Positions 8,362-16,549 of a stretch of DNA of 55,373 nucleotides are shown here, piece by piece. The stretch's first letter is position 1; each line of letters opens with the position of its first letter. The notes beneath the pieces are model-generated. The model saw only the letters and a list, made by a program, of their open reading frames with translations. It was not told where the DNA came from and made no database searches. Made by a program: the position numbers and the translations under genes. The stretch comes from JAVWMQ01 sp036637375. GTDB taxonomy: Bacteria > Bacillota > Clostridia > Peptostreptococcales > Anaerovoracaceae. The stretch spans positions 1 through 55,373 of the forward strand of contig JAVWMQ010000006.1 in assembly GCA_036637375.1 (NCBI GenBank), in the 5' to 3' direction.

Positions 8362-8455
8362 AGCTTCTCCTTTAGTCCTATTTATTATAACTTATTCCTT
8401 ACGTCTATTTTAACATTTTAATTGAGCTTTGACACACTTAATTTCCCTATTTTCC

Positions 8456-8471
8456 CTTAAGTTTTCTTAAG
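8456..8471. promoter_or_regulatory. CTTAAG-N4-CTTAAG motif, copy 1
   Basis: Two CTTAAG hexamers sit 10 bp apart between the rubredoxin terminator and the M1 peptidase gene. The same motif recurs at 19919-19934. Ten-bp spaced direct repeats are typical of OmpR-type regulators, but each hexamer is also a palindrome. The assignment as an operator is inference. Confidence 0.4.
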
Positions 8472-8514
8472 AAAAAAACACATTATCGTCAAGCAATATG
8501 ACAATAATGTGTTT
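8472..8514 (-). terminator. terminator of the rubredoxin / two-component operon
   Basis: A 16-bp stem (8476-8491 with 8499-8514, one G-U on the minus-strand RNA) with a 7-nt loop is followed by a T run. It starts 16 bp after the rubredoxin stop. Confidence 0.88.
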
Positions 8515-8530
8515 CGATTTTAATTTTTAA

Positions 8531-8647
8531 TTATTCTTCTACTTTTTGAAATTCTTCTACGCCTACTCCGCAAACTGGACATTCGAAATCTTCTGGTAAT
8601 GGTCCTTCATGCACATAGTCACAAACCATACAAATATATTTTTCCAT
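8531..8647 (-). CDS. 38-residue rubredoxin-like iron protein
   Basis: The minus strand encodes 38 residues starting MEKYICMVCDYVHEG after a good AAAGGAG site. Four cysteines in two CxxC knuckles (Cys6/Cys9 and Cys23/Cys26, the second in ECPVCG) form a rubredoxin iron site. Typical rubredoxins have about 52 residues. This one lacks the middle loop and looks like the detached C-terminal domain of a rubrerythrin. It probably passes electrons in peroxide or oxygen detoxification. It lies 68 bp after the histidine kinase gene with no clear terminator between them, so it may be co-transcribed with the two-component system. Confidence 0.85.
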   Translation of the reverse strand: MEKYICMVCDYVHEGPLPEDFECPVCGVGVEEFQKVEE

Positions 8648-8715
8648 AAAACAGTCTCCTTTCAAGTTTATAAATATTTATATCCTATATAAGGGATTTT
8701 TAATCATATTTTTTG

Positions 8716-9894
8716 TTAAATTGGTAAATTTATTTTAAACAATGCACCATCTTCATCAGACTCTGCTGTAATCTCTCCTTTGTGCAATTCCACTATTTCT
8801 TTTGCCAAAGAAAGCCCAATCCCAGTATTTCCCTCTTTACCTTTATAAAATCTTTCAAAAATATGGGGCATATCTTCACTTAAAATGCCTTTTCCATCAT
8901 CTTTTATTTCAATAAAAATAGTATCATTTTCCCTTTGGCATTTAATATCTATAGTTGAATTTGCATATTTTATACCATTACTAACTATATTATTCAAAGC
9001 TTTTCTAATCTGTTTTTCATCTGCATCTACTAAAATTTCCACTTGATCACTTGCCATTAAGTCATTAATAACCACGCCCTTTTGCTTGGCAACTATTCCT
9101 TGTGACTCCATTATTTCATATATAAGCTCTTTTATATCAAATTTTTCTTTGTGCAATACCATTTCTCCACTATCAATTTTAGACAAAAATAAAAGTTCCT
9201 CTATAAGGTCTGCCATCTTCTCACTTTCATTTAAAATTATTTGAGCACCTTGTTTGTTATCCTTCAGTATATCAAGTTTTATACCTTCTGCATAACCTTG
9301 TATTGACATTAACGGCGTCTTTAGCTCATGAGAAGCATTTGCAAAAAACTTCTTCATCTTACCTTGGGAGGATTCAATTTTACCTCCTATGATTATTCCA
9401 ACAAAAATCGCTATAACACTACAAATTAGCATTATAATTGACAATGCCATATTAACGGTCTTACCAAAGTCCTTTAATGGAGATAAATCCACATAAATAA
9501 GTGTAATAAACTTATCCGACGAAATAAGCTTAACAGTTAGCATATCTTCATTTTTTGTTTCAAAACTTCCTATTATACCTTCTTTTATATTTTCGTTGTT
9601 TTTGTAATAGTCAATAATTTTTTGTTCTTTATCCGTAAATGGCATAGCCATATAATCAGATTTTTCCCGTTCATAATTTTTATTAAGGTATATACGCTTT
9701 GTTAATATTGGCGAGTCTCCTTCTTGCTCAATCTTTGATCCACCACCTATTTCTCTTTGTAATGCATCTAATCCTTGTTTTTCTACATAACTATTCATAA
9801 GCAAATTAAATGTAAGCATTACAATGACAAAAACAATAATCATAATACTAATAATAGTTATCTGCATTTTTAACCTTATATTTTTCATAGGCAA
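8716..9894 (-). CDS. sensor histidine kinase
   Basis: This 392-residue kinase has two membrane segments (about 11-33 and 147-170) around an extracytoplasmic sensor of about 110 residues with no recognised fold. No HAMP domain is evident. The phospho-acceptor is His189 in NASHELKTPL. The ATPase domain shows the N box (NGIKYANS), the G1 box (DDGKGI) and the G2 box (GNTGIGLSL). It follows the response regulator gene by 9 bp and is its obvious partner. The signal is unknown; the small secreted protein encoded first in the operon could be an accessory sensor. Confidence 0.92.
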   Translation of the reverse strand: MPMKNIRLKMQITIISIMIIVFVIVMLTFNLLMNSYVEKQGLDALQREIGGGSKIEQEGDSPILTKRIYLNKNYEREKSDYMAMPFTDKEQKIIDYYKNNENIKEGIIGSFETKNEDMLTVKLISSDKFITLIYVDLSPLKDFGKTVNMALSIIMLICSVIAIFVGIIIGGKIESSQGKMKKFFANASHELKTPLMSIQGYAEGIKLDILKDNKQGAQIILNESEKMADLIEELLFLSKIDSGEMVLHKEKFDIKELIYEIMESQGIVAKQKGVVINDLMASDQVEILVDADEKQIRKALNNIVSNGIKYANSTIDIKCQRENDTIFIEIKDDGKGILSEDMPHIFERFYKGKEGNTGIGLSLAKEIVELHKGEITAESDEDGALFKINLPI

Positions 9895-9903
9895 TTCCTC
9901 TAT

Positions 9904-10611
9904 CTAACCTTCACTTATTACCAGCTTATAACCAAATCCCCATACTGTTTTAATTTTTACATTACTATTTGCTTCTAAGAGTTTTTTTCTGATTCGTCTT
10001 ATGGTTTCATCTGTAACACGTGTTTCAACGTCTGCATCAAAACCCCATATTGCCTCGAGCAATTGTTCCCTTGAAACTGCATTTTTACCCATATTTAGCA
10101 TATATAAAACAACATTTACCTCTGTAACTGTAAGCGGCACTTCTTTGTTTTTGCACATTAATAGCCTTTCACCTATTTTAAACTCAAGGTCACCAAAATT
10201 TATAATATCCTTTGAGCTGCTTTCTTGATTCTTGTGAGTTCTTTCTATTTCTATTCTCCTAAAAATAGCTTTAACTCTCATTGTTAAAACAGTTGGTTTA
10301 AATGGTTTAGTTAAATAGTCATCACTTCCTACTGAAATTCCTGCAACATAATCAAGTTCGCTGTCCTTTGCTGTGAGCATAATAATTGGAACTGTACTAA
10401 ATTCTCTTATTTCCTTGCAAATAGTCAACCCATCCTTACCTGGCATCATAATATCTAACAATACAAGATCAGAAGCCTTCTCTTTGAAGGCTTCTAGTAA
10501 TAGTTCACCAGTTTCAAAAGTTTCAACATCGTATCCTGCATCTGTCAGAAATAATTTGATAATATTGCAAATATTCAAATCATCATCTGCCACATAAATT
10601 AGTTTTTTCAT
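9904..10611 (-). CDS. OmpR/PhoB-family response regulator
   Basis: This 235-residue regulator has an N-terminal receiver domain with acidic residues at 9-11, phospho-acceptor Asp53 in LVLLDIMMPG and Lys in LTKPFKP. A C-terminal winged helix follows, containing VTEVNVVLYML and TVWGFGYKL. It lies between the small secreted protein gene and the kinase gene, with 9-10 bp gaps. Proteins of this class bind direct repeats spaced by about 10 bp. The CTTAAG repeats at 8456 and 19919 are possible targets, though this link is inference. Confidence 0.93.
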   Translation of the reverse strand: MKKLIYVADDDLNICNIIKLFLTDAGYDVETFETGELLLEAFKEKASDLVLLDIMMPGKDGLTICKEIREFSTVPIIMLTAKDSELDYVAGISVGSDDYLTKPFKPTVLTMRVKAIFRRIEIERTHKNQESSSKDIINFGDLEFKIGERLLMCKNKEVPLTVTEVNVVLYMLNMGKNAVSREQLLEAIWGFDADVETRVTDETIRRIRKKLLEANSNVKIKTVWGFGYKLVISEG

Positions 10612-10621
10612 AATTGTTCCT

Positions 10622-11080
10622 TTATTTATTAGTTATTTTACTCTCAATTTTCTCAATTCTAGCATAAAGTTCTGCACTCTTTTCATCTGCTGCTTGCTTT
10701 TCTTCTTTTGAAAGTTTATATGATTCAAAAGAAAGTTCATCAATAGCAATGTAAAGCTTTACAAGTTCTGCCTTCTCTGCTTCACTTAGACCAGTTAGTT
10801 CATTTGCCCATGCCTTAATATCTTCTGGGTTTTGTCTAACTTCATCTTTACCATAAGTAGACTGATCAAGCACTGCGTAATCTTCCTTGTCCGCTGATGC
10901 AATTGGTGATATATCCACACCATTTTCATCTTCGATTCTCACTTCTGTTGCATAGCTTTCATTGCCTGCTTTAGGTGCTTGATTCTTTAATGATACAGCA
11001 TTTGCAGTTACGCTAAAAGCTAATATAATTGTTAGTGCTCCTGCTATTACAGCAGTCTTCTTTAAAGTTAATTTTTTCAT
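10622..11080 (-). CDS. small secreted protein, first gene of the two-component operon
   Basis: This 152-residue product has a clear signal peptide cleaved near residue 28 (SVTANA). The mature part is strongly charged. The C-terminal half (about 90-150) is predicted to be a helical coiled coil rich in Glu, Lys and Ala. I do not recognise the family. Its position 10 bp ahead of the response regulator gene suggests an extracytoplasmic accessory to the kinase, for example a signal modulator, but no sequence motif proves this. The start has an AAAGGAC-type site. Confidence 0.7.
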   Translation of the reverse strand: MKKLTLKKTAVIAGALTIILAFSVTANAVSLKNQAPKAGNESYATEVRIEDENGVDISPIASADKEDYAVLDQSTYGKDEVRQNPEDIKAWANELTGLSEAEKAELVKLYIAIDELSFESYKLSKEEKQAADEKSAELYARIEKIESKITNK

Positions 11081-11210
11081 TTTACTGTCCTTTCAATATG
11101 AGATTTATCTCTTCTTCATTAATTATCTTGTCTCCATATTACAGAATAATTAATAATAAATCCCCTTTAAATAGACAGGATTTTGTCACAAAAGTGTAAC
11201 AATATATTTT

Positions 11211-11834
11211 TTACCATTCCCATGCATAAACCTGATATCCAAAACCTTTAACAATATATCCGTCTTTTGATTTGCTTGATTTTTTCAACTTGATTTCAGT
11301 CTTTCCAATGTCTACTATTTTCCCTGAATCTTCTGGATCAAATGACTTAATTGTGTTTGTTGCCACAACAATGTACTCTCCACTTGATGTCTTTTTAACT
11401 GATTCAATTTTATATGATGGCTTAGCTAGACCCCACTCACCGCCATTATAGTAGTAATTCTTGCCCTTTTTCTTAACATACTTTGCCTTAGATGCGTTTT
11501 TGATATCACCTTTTTTACCAAAAATCTGATATGTTGCGTCCATAAGCTCTTTTGAGGTGTATTTAGTTTTTCCAGATTTAGCAAAACCCACTACCATTGC
11601 GACAGAATATTTATCCGCATCCTTCATCTTTGATTTTGTGTAAGGCTTTGCAGTAGCTTCAGAACAAAAAACACTTGTATATTCACACATGTTTTTTACT
11701 ACCTTCACCATATTCTTGTCATAAGTTGTCGCATTTTTAGTGGTTTGATTAACATTATCTCCTGCCATAGCTAATGTTGGTACGGAAATAACAAGTGATG
11801 CGATTAACACAACAGTAATTAATATCTTTTTCAT
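11211..11834 (-). CDS. secreted basic protein of unknown function
   Basis: This 207-residue product has a signal peptide (cleavage after about residue 24, TLAMA). The mature region is rich in Lys, Ser and Tyr and ends in aromatic residues (YQVYAWEW). Two cysteines (CEYTSVFC) sit 7 residues apart and could form a disulfide. I recognise no domain. It is monocistronic, with an AGGAGG site. Its promoter region overlaps the inverted repeat at 11886-11914, shared with the divergent ABC transporter. Confidence 0.65.
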   Translation of the reverse strand: MKKILITVVLIASLVISVPTLAMAGDNVNQTTKNATTYDKNMVKVVKNMCEYTSVFCSEATAKPYTKSKMKDADKYSVAMVVGFAKSGKTKYTSKELMDATYQIFGKKGDIKNASKAKYVKKKGKNYYYNGGEWGLAKPSYKIESVKKTSSGEYIVVATNTIKSFDPEDSGKIVDIGKTEIKLKKSSKSKDGYIVKGFGYQVYAWEW

Positions 11835-11885
11835 AACGTTCCTCCTTTTCCTTCTGAAACAAATAAACTATATTATATATATTAC

Positions 11886-11914
11886 TATATACCTTTATCA
11901 GTAAAAAGTATATA
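11886..11914. promoter_or_regulatory. inverted repeat in a divergent promoter region
   Basis: The arms 11886-11897 and 11903-11914 are complementary in about 11 of 12 positions (TATATAC/GTATATA outer part). The repeat lies between the divergent secreted-protein and ABC-importer genes, 21 bp before the importer -35 box. It has no T tail, so an operator is likelier than a terminator. Confidence 0.35.
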
Positions 11915-11935
11915 CGAATAATACTCTTACTTTAC

Positions 11936-11964
11936 TTGATATTTACCACAAAGAAATCTATAAT
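11936..11964 (+). promoter_or_regulatory. promoter of the fused ABC importer operon
   Basis: TTGATA (11936-11941) is 17 bp from TATAAT (11959-11964), 36 bp ahead of the substrate-binding protein start. Confidence 0.8.
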
Positions 11965-12000
11965 GGGTATAATTAGTTATTTACGAATACGAGGTGTAAA

Positions 12001-12963
12001 ATGAAAAAAAATATAAGCAAAATAATCGTTCCATTACTAGTTATTGTTTTAATCGTTACACTATTTGGATGCAATAAAGCTTCAGATGTTTCAAGTACAA
12101 TCAATATTGCTACTTTAAAAGGTCCAACTGGTCTGGGTATGGTTCAGTTAATGGATAATACAGACAAATATAATGTAACAACTTATGAATCTCCCGATGA
12201 AATTACTAGTAAAATTTTAAATGGAGATGTTGATATTGCGGCAATACCTTCTAATATGGCTGCTGTTTTATATAACAAGACTGGTGGCAAAATTGTTGCT
12301 ATTTCTCCAAACACTCTTGGTATTTTATATCTCACTGAAAACAAAACAAATAAAGTATCATCCTTTAAAGATATTAACAAACAAACAATATTTGCAAGCG
12401 GCAAAGGGTCTTCGCCTGAATTCATTATGAAAGCACTTTTTGAATCTGCTGGAATTAATTTTGATACATTAAATATCAAATGGCTTTCAAACCATTCCGA
12501 TGTAGTTGCTGCACATATGAAGAACCCATCATCACTAGCACTAATTCCCGAACCATTTTTAACTGTTGCATCTTCAAAAAACCCTAACATCAAAGTTGCA
12601 ATTGACCTTAACAATCAATGGAAAACTTTAACTGAGCAAGATTTACCTATGGGAGTTCTTGTTGCTCAAAAATCTTTTGCAAATGAGAGAAAGGAAGATC
12701 TTTCAATATTTATGAATGATTATAGAGATTCTGTTGATTTTGTAAATAATGACCAGAAAGAAGCTGCAAAATTAATTGTAAAAAATAAAATAATTGCAGA
12801 TGTAAATGTTGCACAAAAATCAATTAAAAGATGTAATATAGTTTTGTTTGACTCACAAGAAAGTCAAGCGACTCTTAGTACATTTTATGATACTCTATCC
12901 AAAATAGACAAAAAATCCATTGGGGGAATAGTTCCAAAAGAGGATTTTTATTATCATTTTTAA
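12001..12963 (+). CDS. ABC importer substrate-binding lipoprotein (NitT/TauT type)
   Basis: This 320-residue lipoprotein has a signal peptide ending in the lipobox LFGC, with lipidated Cys24. The remainder has the periplasmic-binding fold pattern of the NMT1/SsuA group, with GPTGLGMVQLMD near the start and NGDVDIAAIPSNMA further on. The family carries sulfonates, nitrate, taurine or thiamine precursors. Nothing here decides the substrate, and no riboswitch precedes it. It is followed after 25 bp by a fused permease-ATPase, so the two genes make a complete importer. Confidence 0.85.
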   Translation: MKKNISKIIVPLLVIVLIVTLFGCNKASDVSSTINIATLKGPTGLGMVQLMDNTDKYNVTTYESPDEITSKILNGDVDIAAIPSNMAAVLYNKTGGKIVAISPNTLGILYLTENKTNKVSSFKDINKQTIFASGKGSSPEFIMKALFESAGINFDTLNIKWLSNHSDVVAAHMKNPSSLALIPEPFLTVASSKNPNIKVAIDLNNQWKTLTEQDLPMGVLVAQKSFANERKEDLSIFMNDYRDSVDFVNNDQKEAAKLIVKNKIIADVNVAQKSIKRCNIVLFDSQESQATLSTFYDTLSKIDKKSIGGIVPKEDFYYHF

Positions 12964-12988
12964 CTTAATTATATAGAAGGGTAAGCAA

Positions 12989-14401
12989 GTGATTAAAAAT
13001 CAAAACAAAAATAAGTTACTTAATAAAATAATAATTATTACCTTTTGGCTGGCAATTTGGCAGTTAATAACAATTATAATCAAAAACCCATTGCTATTGC
13101 CATCACCAGTTCAAGCTTTAAATGCCCTTTTAATGTTTCTTGCAACAAAAGGGTATTATTTTGATGTCTTAAACACTATGGGTAGATGTATACTTGGAAT
13201 ATCATTTTCATTTATCACTGGATTTGCTTTTGCATTACTTTCCTACAGATCCAAATATGTAAGAATGGTTTTGAGCCTGCCTGTGAGTCTTTTGAAATCT
13301 ATCCCCGTAATGGCAATAATAATTTACGCCCTCATTATACTGTCATCAAATCAAGTTGCAGTATTTGTCTGCTTTCTAATGTGTTTTCCCATTGTGTATG
13401 TAAATATTTTATCTGGATTTGACAATGTTAATTATGAATATATCGAAATGGCTAAGGTATTTAGCATTAACAAAAGTATGGTTTTTAAACATATCTTGTT
13501 CCCATCAGTTATGCCTCAAATCAAGGCAAGCCTTAATTTATTGTCTGGTCTTTCATGGAAAGCTGTTGTATCAGCAGAGGTATTGTCAATTCCTGATTTT
13601 GGCATGGGATATAATTTAATGAATGCAAAGTACTATCTTGAAACAGAAAACCTATTTGCATGGATTATATCTATAGTGTTTTTTTCGTATATGTTTGAAC
13701 AAACGATCAAAAAAATTATTAATAAATCCGAGAAAAAAGAATATATTCCATCAAAAATAAATATAAAGTCCACTATTTCAGGAGCATATTCACCTAGCGG
13801 CCAGGACATAGTTATAAGAAATTTGAATAAGGCCTTTGATAATAATCAAATATTCAAGAACTTCAATATTACATTTAAAGGTAATAGCCGAACATCCATA
13901 ATTGCGCCATCAGGCTATGGCAAAACAACATTGCTAAGAATTATCGCAGGGCTTGAACCCTTTGATAGTGGCAATGTAGAATCTAATAAATCGCTTAACA
14001 TCAGTTATTTATTTCAGGAAGATAGACTGATTCCTTGGTTAAATATATATGATAATTTAGCCTTGGTTTTGGCTGGGAAGTTACCAACAAAAGAAATAGA
14101 TAAACGTATAGATAAAATTTTGCATATTATGGAACTATGGGATGACCGATTTAAGTTACCTTGTCAATTAAGTGGTGGCATGCGACACAGAGTTTCCATA
14201 TCTCGTGCATTTATTTTTCCAGCGGATATTCTAATTTTGGACGAACCATTTAAAGGTTTAGATGCCTTGCTTATTGATAGAATAATAAATGGTGCATGGC
14301 TCAGAACTACAAAAAATAAAACTGTAATATTCTCAACACATACAAAAGAAATTTCACAAAAACTCGCCGATCAAGTCATAGATCTAACTCTTATCGTATA
14401 G
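12989..14401 (+). CDS. fused ABC permease-ATPase (SsuC-SsuB-like in one chain)
   Basis: This 470-residue protein starts with GTG after AGAAGGG. Residues 10-245 are a BPD-type permease with about six membrane segments and an EAA-like loop at 153-178. Residues 272-470 are an ATPase with Walker A APSGYGKT (306-313, first Gly replaced by Ala), Q-loop Gln343, signature LSGGM (394-398), Walker B LILDEP (415-420) and H-loop His451. NitT/TauT importers normally encode these parts separately. The reading frame is continuous through a short linker, so this is a real fusion. The ATPase end is short. The gene overlaps the convergent GNAT gene by 11 bp. Confidence 0.87.
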   Translation: MIKNQNKNKLLNKIIIITFWLAIWQLITIIIKNPLLLPSPVQALNALLMFLATKGYYFDVLNTMGRCILGISFSFITGFAFALLSYRSKYVRMVLSLPVSLLKSIPVMAIIIYALIILSSNQVAVFVCFLMCFPIVYVNILSGFDNVNYEYIEMAKVFSINKSMVFKHILFPSVMPQIKASLNLLSGLSWKAVVSAEVLSIPDFGMGYNLMNAKYYLETENLFAWIISIVFFSYMFEQTIKKIINKSEKKEYIPSKINIKSTISGAYSPSGQDIVIRNLNKAFDNNQIFKNFNITFKGNSRTSIIAPSGYGKTTLLRIIAGLEPFDSGNVESNKSLNISYLFQEDRLIPWLNIYDNLALVLAGKLPTKEIDKRIDKILHIMELWDDRFKLPCQLSGGMRHRVSISRAFIFPADILILDEPFKGLDALLIDRIINGAWLRTTKNKTVIFSTHTKEISQKLADQVIDLTLIV

Positions 14402-14828
14402 TTTTGCACATTACTTTTGGAAAACATTTTAGGTTATACTGCTCACAAGTCAAACAATGAAATATGGGTGGTATATCCTTTTTTGGTACATAAAAAAATC
14501 CATTTTTTTCAAAAAACTTTGGGGCTTTTGCTACTAAATAAACCCTATCCGTTTCCTCAAAAATTCTTTTTACAGCCAAATCCAAAAGTTTCTCTCCATA
14601 TCCTTTATTTCTAAAGTCATTATCCACTGCAATATCAAAAACTGTGTACTTACCTTTAATTAAAACTATTGATACTGCACCAATTAACATATTATTTGTA
14701 TCCCTAATTGAATATGTTTCAATTAAACCTTCTTTAATTGTTTTTAATTGCGAAACTTCAAGCCCATTGTTCAAAAAAAATTCTCCTAGAGTCTCATACG
14801 TTTCACCTGCAACAATTCTAAAATCCAT
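14391..14828 (-). CDS. GNAT-family N-acetyltransferase
   Basis: This 145-residue protein has the GNAT core. A strand TVFDIAVDNDF precedes the acetyl-CoA loop RNKGYGEKLLD (near 85-95), and then FFEKNGFFYVPK. GNAT enzymes transfer acetyl groups to amines; the acceptor is unknown here. The C-terminus has three cysteines (Cys124, Cys127 and Cys134 by estimate). The start follows GGAGG. Its last 11 bp overlap the end of the convergent ABC gene. Confidence 0.85.
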   Translation of the reverse strand: MDFRIVAGETYETLGEFFLNNGLEVSQLKTIKEGLIETYSIRDTNNMLIGAVSIVLIKGKYTVFDIAVDNDFRNKGYGEKLLDLAVKRIFEETDRVYLVAKAPKFFEKNGFFYVPKKDIPPIFHCLTCEQYNLKCFPKVMCKTIR

Positions 14829-14869
14829 AATATTATGCCTCCTTTTTTATATTATATTTATAATTATAC

Positions 14870-14921
14870 AAAAAAACTGACCTTTGGCAATGATATTAAA
14901 TATCTTTGCCAAAAGTCAGTT
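14870..14921 (-). terminator. terminator of the agcS gene
   Basis: A 16-bp stem (14875-14890 with 14906-14921, one wobble) is followed on the minus strand by at least six T residues. It begins 15 bp after the symporter stop. Confidence 0.88.
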
Positions 14922-14935
14922 ATTATTATAATAAT

Positions 14936-16363
14936 TTATTTTTCTCTATTTGCAAATTCTATTACCTCACCAGCATCAAGCCTTTTAAAGTAACTCTTAG
15001 TTTCTGCAACAACAACACCACTCAGTGCGAACAATCCGATTAAGTTTGGAATTGCCATTAGTCCGTTTACAATATCTGCCAATGTCCAAATAGCACTTAG
15101 AGATAGGAAAGGTCCTAAAATTACTGCTGCTAAGAATAATAAGTTATATCCTCCATTTAATTTTGTACTGTTTACTAAGTATTCTAGGCATCTTGCCCCA
15201 TAATAGTTCCAACCCAAAATAGTAGTATAAGCAAACATAGATAAGCACATTAAAAGTACAATTGCGCCAACTTGCTCACTCCATGGTAAACCTTTGCCAA
15301 AAGCATAAATAGTTACATTTACACCTTCTAGTCCTAGTTCAGGTTTAAACGCACCAGTTACCACTATTGCAAGTCCTGTCATTGTACAAATGCAAATTGT
15401 GTCTATAAAAGTACCTGTCATAGAAACAAGACCTTGTCTAACACATTCCTTTGTCTGGGCTGCCGCTGCAGCAATCGGTGCACTACCAAGCCCTGCTTCG
15501 TTTGAGAATATTCCTCTTGCAACTCCTTTTTGTAAGGCTACTAACATAGCACCTAACGCACCACCTGCAGCTGCTTTTAATCCAAATGCACTACTAACAA
15601 TAGTTCCAATTGCACTTGGAATTTCTTTGAAGTTGTAAATCAAGATACATCCACAAATCACAATATATGCAATTGCCATAAATGGTACAACAATAGTTGT
15701 AACGGATGCAATTCTCTGGATTCCACCAATTATTACAAGCCCCACTAAAACAGTTATTATCACTGCAGTAACTAGTGTTGCCCACGAATAATCATTTCCA
15801 AATAGTGAAACAGTATATGTGCCATTTGGATCAAATACAGTTTTGGCAGCACTAACAATTCCATTTACTTGAGTCATTGTACCAATACCCATTAGTGCAA
15901 CAAAAACTCCAAATAGTGCGAAACATTTAGCAAGCCATCTCCACTGCGTTCCCATCCCTTTTTCAATATAAAGGAATGGACCACCTAGCGCATGTCCAGT
16001 TTCTTTGTCGTAATCACGATATTTAATTGCAAGTAGCCCTTCTGCATATTTTGTTGCCATTCCGAAGCAAGCGGCAATAATCATCCAGAATAAAGCTCCA
16101 GGTCCACCAGCAATAAGGGCAGTTGCAACACCAACGATGTTACCAGTACCAATAGTTGCTGACAATGCAGTGCACAAAGCGCCAAAGCTTGTTACTTCGC
16201 CTTCACCGCCATCTTCGTTTTTCCACATGTAATTAAGAGCTTTACCAAGCTTCCTAAACTGCAAAAATCCCAATCTAAAAGATAGCATTATGCCTACACC
16301 CATAATTAGAACAATTGTTGGGATACCCCATACAATATCGTTCAGTTTTGTTAAAAATTCCAT
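14936..16363 (-). CDS. sodium/alanine-glycine symporter (AGCS family)
   Basis: This 475-residue integral membrane protein has about 10-11 hydrophobic segments and the AGCS signatures: IGTGNIVGVATAL near 70, ATKYAEGLLAIKYR near 103, and GIFSNEAGLGSAPIAAAAA near 290. It imports glycine or alanine with sodium. A glycine riboswitch with a terminator lies in its leader (16393-16541), which makes glycine the likely physiological substrate. AGAGGAGGAAC precedes the ATG. It is monocistronic and ends at its own terminator. Confidence 0.93.
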   Translation of the reverse strand: MEFLTKLNDIVWGIPTIVLIMGVGIMLSFRLGFLQFRKLGKALNYMWKNEDGGEGEVTSFGALCTALSATIGTGNIVGVATALIAGGPGALFWMIIAACFGMATKYAEGLLAIKYRDYDKETGHALGGPFLYIEKGMGTQWRWLAKCFALFGVFVALMGIGTMTQVNGIVSAAKTVFDPNGTYTVSLFGNDYSWATLVTAVIITVLVGLVIIGGIQRIASVTTIVVPFMAIAYIVICGCILIYNFKEIPSAIGTIVSSAFGLKAAAGGALGAMLVALQKGVARGIFSNEAGLGSAPIAAAAAQTKECVRQGLVSMTGTFIDTICICTMTGLAIVVTGAFKPELGLEGVNVTIYAFGKGLPWSEQVGAIVLLMCLSMFAYTTILGWNYYGARCLEYLVNSTKLNGGYNLLFLAAVILGPFLSLSAIWTLADIVNGLMAIPNLIGLFALSGVVVAETKSYFKRLDAGEVIEFANREK

Positions 16364-16392
16364 TCTTTTCGTTCCTCCTCTGTAATTTAAGT

Positions 16393-16419
16393 AAAATAAA
16401 AAGCCGGCAAAAACCGACT
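16393..16419 (-). terminator. riboswitch-controlled leader terminator
   Basis: On the minus strand AGTCGG pairs with CCGGCT (16414-16419 with 16402-16407, one G-U) and a T-rich tail follows (complement of 16393-16401). It sits between the glycine aptamer and the agcS start, so it can stop transcription before the gene. Confidence 0.8.
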
Positions 16420-16443
16420 CCAGAGCAAGGCCAAATCATATTT

Positions 16444-16541
16444 CTATGCTCTGTCCTGTTGCCTGAGAGATTAATAATTAGTCGCTTCTCACTAATTACC
16501 GTACACCTTCGGCGTCCATTTAAGGACTCTCCAGATCATAG
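16444..16541 (-). ncRNA. glycine riboswitch, single aptamer
   Basis: The minus strand holds the conserved gcvT-type core: GGAGAG, GCCGAAGG, then CTCAGGCAA and GGACAGAG. The closing stem P1 pairs 16533-16541 with 16444-16452 (8 of 9 pairs). Only one aptamer is obvious. Downstream, 16421-16427 can pair perfectly with 16447-16453, which overlaps P1 and could be a reduced second aptamer or a switching hairpin. The riboswitch senses glycine and acts on the terminator at 16393-16419 ahead of the symporter gene. Confidence 0.92.
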
Positions 16542-16549
16542 TATATCTA

